NCBI RefSeq assembly: GCF_024166365.1
Contig: NC_064827.1
Location: 46,404,635-46,468,634 of the forward strand
Direction of reading: 5' to 3'
DNA from: Elephas maximus indicus
Lineage: Eukaryota > Chordata > Mammalia > Proboscidea > Elephantidae
Length of the DNA stretch: 64,000 nt
A program made the translations under genes and the position numbers. A model generated the notes under the pieces. That model was not told the DNA's origin. It was given only the letters and a program-made list of their open reading frames with translations, and did no database searches. Shown in pieces: positions 58,490 through 64,000 of the stretch (position 1 is its first letter; each line of letters opens with the position of its first letter).

Positions 58490-58700
58490 TGGTAATGACC
58501 ATTATTGAGCACCCACTCTGTGCCAGGCTTGGGGCTAGACACTTTAATTCATTATTTTGCTCATGACAAGCTTGAAAATAATATTGTTACCTCCATCCCA
58601 CACCCAAGAAACTGTAACCCTTAGAGGTTAAGTAAATTGCCAAGGTCACTCTCTAGTATATGATGGAAATGGAGTTCTAAACCAGGTCAAGCTTTTTCAC
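58490..58700 (-). mobile_element. MIR
   Basis: 'cactctgtgccaggcttggg' and 'gaggttaagtaaattgccaa'. Confidence 0.6.
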
Positions 58701-58849
58701 TGTGCCTTGCTGGCTCTCAATACATTCATGTCTCAGAAGGGGATGTTACAATTCGGGCCACTGGCATGGTGGCCTCTCTGTTATTCTCCTGTCCTGCTGA
58801 TCAGGGTGATGAGAACAAGAGACCCTCTGACCTCAGAAAGGCAGCAGAG

Positions 58850-59110
58850 TGTTGTTTGTGTTCAGTATGTACAAGAGCCAGACCACATAGGTTCAGATTC
58901 AGGCCCTACCACATGCCAGCTCTGTGACCTAGGGCAAGTCTTATCCTCTCTGTGCCTGTTTCCTCACATGTAAAATGCAGATAATAGTACTTACTTCATA
59001 GAGTTGTTGTAAGGATTAAATATGCTAATGTAAGTACAGTGCTTAGAAAAGCATCGGCACATAGTAAGTGCTCAGTAAAATTAGATAATAAGATAATATT
59101 ATTATCTCTT
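58850..59110 (+). mobile_element. MIR
   Basis: 'gtgacctagggcaagtctta', 'catgtaaaatgcagataata' and 'agtaagtgctcagtaaaatt'; nearly complete. Confidence 0.65.
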
Positions 59111-59869
59111 GATTAAATTGAGGTCTCCTGACCTCTTGATTTAATTTGGAAGACATTGCAGCCTCGTTAACTCCTTAATTCTAAGCTATCCCTTGAGGTG
59201 GGTTACTTTCCAAATGGGTCATCTTAATCATTTTAATGGGTCATCATAACCATTTTAACAGATCCTGATGTATATATCAGACTTTGGAATACTGGGGTTA
59301 TACCATGGGTGGTCCCTACAATTTCCCCTTAACCTAGAAATCCCTGCTTAAGGTGACGGGGAGTTTACTGTAGAGTTGCCCTACTGTGAGTCCCAGCAGC
59401 CCTCTGGTCTTTAGAAGTCCCCACAACAGCCCATTGTTTGTAGGCTATGAAGCTCAGCGGGCTCCCTAAGTCTTCTCAGCCAGTGACACAGATGTCTGAG
59501 CTGGCAGGAAAGGATAGGGCAGCCCCAGCTGTCTGCGCATCCAGACAACTGCAGACCAGTTAAAATAATGCGTGAGCTAATTAAGGACTGTGATGTACTC
59601 CACTGTTTCCAGGTGCCCCATAAATGTCACATAATGACAGCCTTGGGCAAGGTCATTCTTTAACTTAGAATTGGATGACTTAGGTGACAGGATTAAAAGA
59701 AACAGGACAAGACACCTGTATGACATAAATTCGTACTTTCAAATTGAACTTTATTTAATAGAGTTCAATTCCACAAATACCTATGAAACCTGCTCAGGGC
59801 AGGGAACAATGTTGGGTATTATAGGGGACACAGAAACTGGGGACACTCAGGCCTTGCCTCGAGGATGGC
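59111..59869. other. No gene seen
   Basis: Unassigned sequence, no recognised repeat. Confidence 0.45.
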
Positions 59870-60860
59870 AGTTCTCCATCTCCACTGCCGCTTCTCACCA
59901 GCACCTACAGTCTCTCTCACCTGGACCACTCGAATCACCTCTCCACTGGTGTTCCTGTGTCTTATCTTTCCTCAGCCACAATCCATGCAGAATAAAACTT
60001 TGGTTACATTAACTCTTCAACACAAAATAGTTTACTGCTGCCTAAATATTACAGGTAAATGGCTTACAAACATTTAAAACCCCTGCAGATTGGTCAAAAT
60101 TAACTTTTCCAACTACATTCCTCTCCCCTACCATGTACCTTACCTGCCAGCCTTATTGGCCTACAATTCCCTCAAACACAGTATTCATTCTTTCCCCATC
60201 TTCCTGCCTTCCTTGAGTCTGTCACGAAGATGGTATGCCATCCCTGTTTATCTTCGACTGGAGAAATCTTGTTCACCTTTCAAAGCTCATCTCAAATGCC
60301 ACTTCTTCCCTAATGTCCTCCTCTAATGGGATGTCATTTATCCCCACGTTATCTTCCATTGCACTTAGTTTATCCTTCTTTTGTGTCATATAGTTTTCAT
60401 CCTGCAAGGAATTGGTCTTTGGATTGACCTTGTCATCTTTCTCTCCCACAACCTAGCCTAGCACAGTGCTCATGTGGAGTGAATTAAACTGAGTGGAATG
60501 GAGGAGATAAACCCAGCCCACGGTGACTAATGCAAGCCAAAATGCCGCAGGGTTCAATGACAGAGCTACAAAGTGGAATAGAATTCTGGTTGGAGAGGGG
60601 GTGAAATTTATTCCAAATGGAAAGACTGAGAAAGGTTTCATTTTTCATGTAAACCTTTCCTGACTTCTCCTCCTCTGTGACATGTATTCCTCTTGTACCT
60701 GCCCCACCCTCCTTTGTGGTATTCACAGTTCAATATTACGATCACATGTTTGTCTGATTTATCTACTAGATTAGGCTCTTATAAGATCCTTGAGGACAGG
60801 ATCAAGCCTTACATCCATATTATATGCTTGGCACCTAGCTGGTGGTCAACAAATATTTGT
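59870..60860 (+). mobile_element. L2 fragments
   Basis: 'ctttcaaagctcatctcaaa' (60278) and 'cttggcacctagctggtggt' (60827) are L2 3' region blocks; probably two pieces (59870-60480, 60660-60860). Confidence 0.5.
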
Positions 60861-61419
60861 GGGAGGCGGAAAGAGACAGTTGGGGGAGGGAAGGGGGGGG
60901 TTGCTTATGTAGAGATGGCGGAGGGTAAAGGATGCAGCGGAATTGAATCCAAAGAGGTACAGTCACATTTGGGGACCCCACCATATTGTCCTGGTGGATT
61001 AGCTTGATACAGCGAAGGTGCACACTAGCTACGTAGTGCTTTTTGTAGGTACTAATTGACACTGAGTAAACGGGGTGGGAGGGGGAAGCCTATACTCTCA
61101 GATCCGTTTACTCCCCTCCTCCCCCTGCATTCTGGAATGGTGCTGTGATACATTCCTCAATAGAAGATAATTAGGAGGTGGCTGGCAGCTGCACTCCACT
61201 TCTGCCGTAACAGAGGGTCATTGTGATTGCTGGAGGTTTCGCTAACAGAAAGATTAGTCAAATGGCCACTTAAGTAAAGGTAGCTGTTTTATAAAAAATA
61301 AAATAAAAGACTTCCAGACGAGGCTAAAAGTTCTTTTTTCTCTTGCCTCTACACAAATTTTTTTTTTCTTCAGGCAGAATTAGGAGCGAGACACTCACTT
61401 TTATCTGCCTCCAACTTGG
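60861..61419. other. No gene seen
   Basis: Contains a G-rich run at 60881-60901; otherwise unassigned. Confidence 0.4.
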
Positions 61420-61680
61420 AGCATCATTGCGTAGTGGAAGGAGCAGTAGCTTTGGCTTTACTGACACCCAAACACAGCTAGCAGTTTTGCCATTTGCAAA
61501 ACACACAATTCAATGCCTTAATCGCTGAGCCTCATTTCCCTCATACTCTATATATTTAAGGGAAGAAATGTATCTTCTTCATGGTACTGTTGTGAGAATT
61601 AAATAACATGTGCTATAAATAGCTTAGTACAGTGTCCAGCATAGAGAAAGCCCTAAGTAAATGCTAGCTATCGATCATGA
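61420..61680 (+). mobile_element. MIR
   Basis: 'aatcgctgagcctcatttcc' and 'gccctaagtaaatgctagct'. Confidence 0.55.
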
Positions 61681-62794
61681 TTGTTTTAAAAAAGCAATAT
61701 GGGCTAAGGATTCAACAGCTTAGCAAAATAGAGAGCTGTTATATGATATTTCAGAAACCCTGTTTAGATGTTCCAGCTGTCTGGTGGAGCAATCTTAGAA
61801 CACTCGGTATGCCTTTTGACTCTTGTTTTAATTTTATACCTTCCATATGCCTGAATTTGTATGCTACAAAAATTGTGGTATAGTTATGTTCTTTTTTAGT
61901 AATCATGAAATTCTCTACTGACCTCGTTTATTCTCAGTTTGTTTCCTACTATCCTAGATTCTGTGTACTTCAAAGACATGATAAAGCATCTTCTTTATTA
62001 GAACACCTTAAAGGCTGTGTTTGGAATAGCTCTTTGAATGACCCAATTCCAAATAGACAGCAGTCAATGCTTTGAATACAAATTCTTGGGCGGGAGGAAG
62101 AGAGAAAACAATTGATTCATCATTATAATATTTGAGAATGGGAAGGGACCTTAGTGGTGAAGAATAGAGTAAGTGAGGAAGAAGACGGAGGTAGGGGACA
62201 GGAAAAGCCTACACTAGGGTAGGCTTTCAATAATTGTTTGCAGACTAAATGAGTGAATTGTAACAAGGTGTTAGACTGGAACTTTCTACAGAGAATTCAG
62301 GACACAATAGCTATCAGATACCAAGGTTATGCAGCAGACCACCCAGGAGAACTTACAAAAAGTGTTTAGCAGAAAAGTGATTGTATGACTTGTACTCTTG
62401 CCCACATCAAGAGCCAACAGATGTGATTGTTAGAGACTTTTGAAGAGGATTTCTTTGGAGGGAGTGATGGACGTGCTAAGTGCCACCCCCCAGCCCCAAA
62501 AGGAAGGGATGTGTGGGTGCCCACCTCACCACACCTCGACCAGAGCTTGAGCTGTGTCCTCTGCAGTTGGGGGCCCAGAGGACTGAGTCTGACTCCTGCC
62601 TCAGAAATTTACGGTCAGAGAACAGGGGTAGCTGATGCTCTGGCAGCAGAGCAAAGGAGAGTTGCTGTTGCTTTGTGATTGATCATACTCCCAGAATTTG
62701 TTCAGGCAAAGAGTGCTCCAAGGAGCAAGTATAGCGCCCTTCAGGAGAGAGCCAGCATGTGAGGCACCTTAGATCTGGTTAATAGGGAGTGAAT
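61681..62794. other. No gene seen
   Basis: A weak L2-like end near 62210-62260; no coding sequence recognised. Confidence 0.45.
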
Positions 62795-63003
62795 AGGAGT
62801 CCATGGGTGGTGCAAATGGTTAACTTGCTCTGCTGCTAACTGAAAGGTTGGAGGTTCGAGTTCACGCAGAGGTGCCTTGAAAGAAAAGCCTGTGATCTAC
62901 TTCCAAAAAATCAGCTATTGAAAACTCTATGGAGCATAGTTTTACTTTCACACATGTGAAATCTCCATGAGTTAGAGTCAACTTGAGGGCAACTGGTTTT
63001 CAA
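62795..63003 (+). mobile_element. AfroSINE, old long form
   Basis: Diverged, with a short aatagg on both sides. Confidence 0.8.
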
Positions 63004-64000
63004 ATAGGCCCCAGTAAGGGAGAAGATGAATATGGGCTACAGGGATTTCTAGGGCATGGGAAAGAGGAAACCTCCAACCTGAATAGAATGTTTTTGCCCA
63101 CTTTAAGGGATCCTCAAGTGAGACATCACCAGGGTTTGGGGTGGGGAATCTCTGCAGAACTCCCAAGACTATTACACAAGAGATAGATATAGACAACTGC
63201 TTGGCCTAGAGAGTGTGACACCATCTTACTAGGGTCACAGTGAAGCAAGCACTTTCTGCCCACCTCTCTCCTCCATCTCACCCCTTATCCAGAGGGTCAG
63301 AAACCCCATTTAGCAAGATGGAAGTATAAGGAAGGGAAGAGGAGAAAATGCACACCCTGGTTTCCCACATGCTGAATGAGGTTGGCAGTTACTGTTACCA
63401 CATGGATGCCGATAGTTTGTTTTACTGAATTGAAACTGTGCTTGTAATTGTGGCTTAAACTGAAGGTAGGACTTTTGGTTACTTAGGAGTGATGAGCAAA
63501 ATCCAGGAACATGCTCAAATTTGTATCTAGCAGCAGAGAAAGCCCCATTCCACCCTGGATAAATTTAAAGGGTCAGTGGGAGTAAAAATAGTGTTTTCAT
63601 TATATTCCATGAGTTTGGGTTGTTCAGTTTGTTAGCTACAGAATGAGCCAATGAACAGATGGATAAAGGAATGAATGAAAGAATGAGTCTTGTTTGTATT
63701 AGGATGCACTCTGATTCAAATTTAGGGCTTTTAAAAATTGAATTCTTGTAACATTTTATTACCCTTGCAAAATACGTAGTTCTAAGTGCAGATTATTCTG
63801 AAGCTCCCAGCTATGCTAAATTAACAGCTGTCTGTTTCCTGCTGCTCCCAAAGCTATAGCAAGTTAGGGTTGTTGTCAAGGTCTACTCTTTACTTGCTAG
63901 GCCCCTAACATTGTTTTACTCTCTTAATGCATGCATGACCTGATCAAAGCTTTGGCCAGCTGTTTGGTTGAGAAGATGCTGATGTTGCATTCCCACCGAG
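63004..64000. other. No gene seen
   Basis: Unassigned to the window end. Confidence 0.45.

Noticed and set aside
34600-64000. FRMPD1 first exons expected by human gene order
   Set aside because: No PDZ/FERM-encoding sequence or CpG island was recognised; the gene probably starts beyond the window, or only non-coding exons lie here.

Overview
The window reads as nuclear DNA of an afrotherian mammal, most likely an elephant. About 32 copies of the tRNA-derived AfroSINE are present (head 'ccctggtggcgcagtggttaag', tail 'gactcgacggcaatgggttt'), along with lineage-specific L1 elements sharing one distinctive 3' UTR, an RTE-type LINE fragment, and older mammal-wide L2, MIR, MER5-like and L1M fragments. 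Species naming is from memory of these repeat families; no database was used.

Only one protein gene is read with confidence. TOMM5 (51-residue small subunit of the mitochondrial outer-membrane translocase) lies on the minus strand: exon 1 at 34249-34369 inside a CpG island, a 3.2 kb intron full of retroelements, exon 2 at 31039-31073, and a poly(A) signal at 30569-30574. A second, larger CpG island (15040-15840) has a strong minus-strand splice donor at its left edge. In human, FBXO10 is the gene next to TOMM5 on this side and strand, so this is probably the FBXO10 promoter and non-coding first exon, with 1-15393 as its first intron. No FBXO10 coding exon is seen. The right half (34.6-64 kb) would face FRMPD1 in human order; no exon of it was recognised. 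A processed pseudogene of RPL26 lies at 39811-40340.

Layout: 1-15 kb is putative FBXO10 intron with LTR fossils, a TA-flanked Tigger-like element and AfroSINEs. 15.0-15.9 kb is the CpG island. 16.26-24.59 kb is a near full-length L1 that landed in an L2 and was itself hit by a second L1 and an AfroSINE. 25-30.5 kb holds stacked AfroSINEs, an ERVL-like LTR fossil and a tRNA-Gly-like SINE. 30.5-34.6 kb is TOMM5. 35-64 kb is intergenic DNA with many repeats, including a three-layer nest (LTR in AfroSINE in L2) at 43.4-45.1 kb and a perfect inverted repeat at 51.0 kb.

No new multi-gene system was found. The observations most worth checking are a long antisense reading frame recurring in three copies of the L1 3' UTR, a shared 3' tail linking AfroSINE, a tRNA-Gly-like SINE and an RTE LINE, a 49-bp duplication around one AfroSINE, and the 51.0 kb inverted repeat. 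Repeat boundaries without a stated target-site duplication (TSD) are approximate, to about 10-50 bases.
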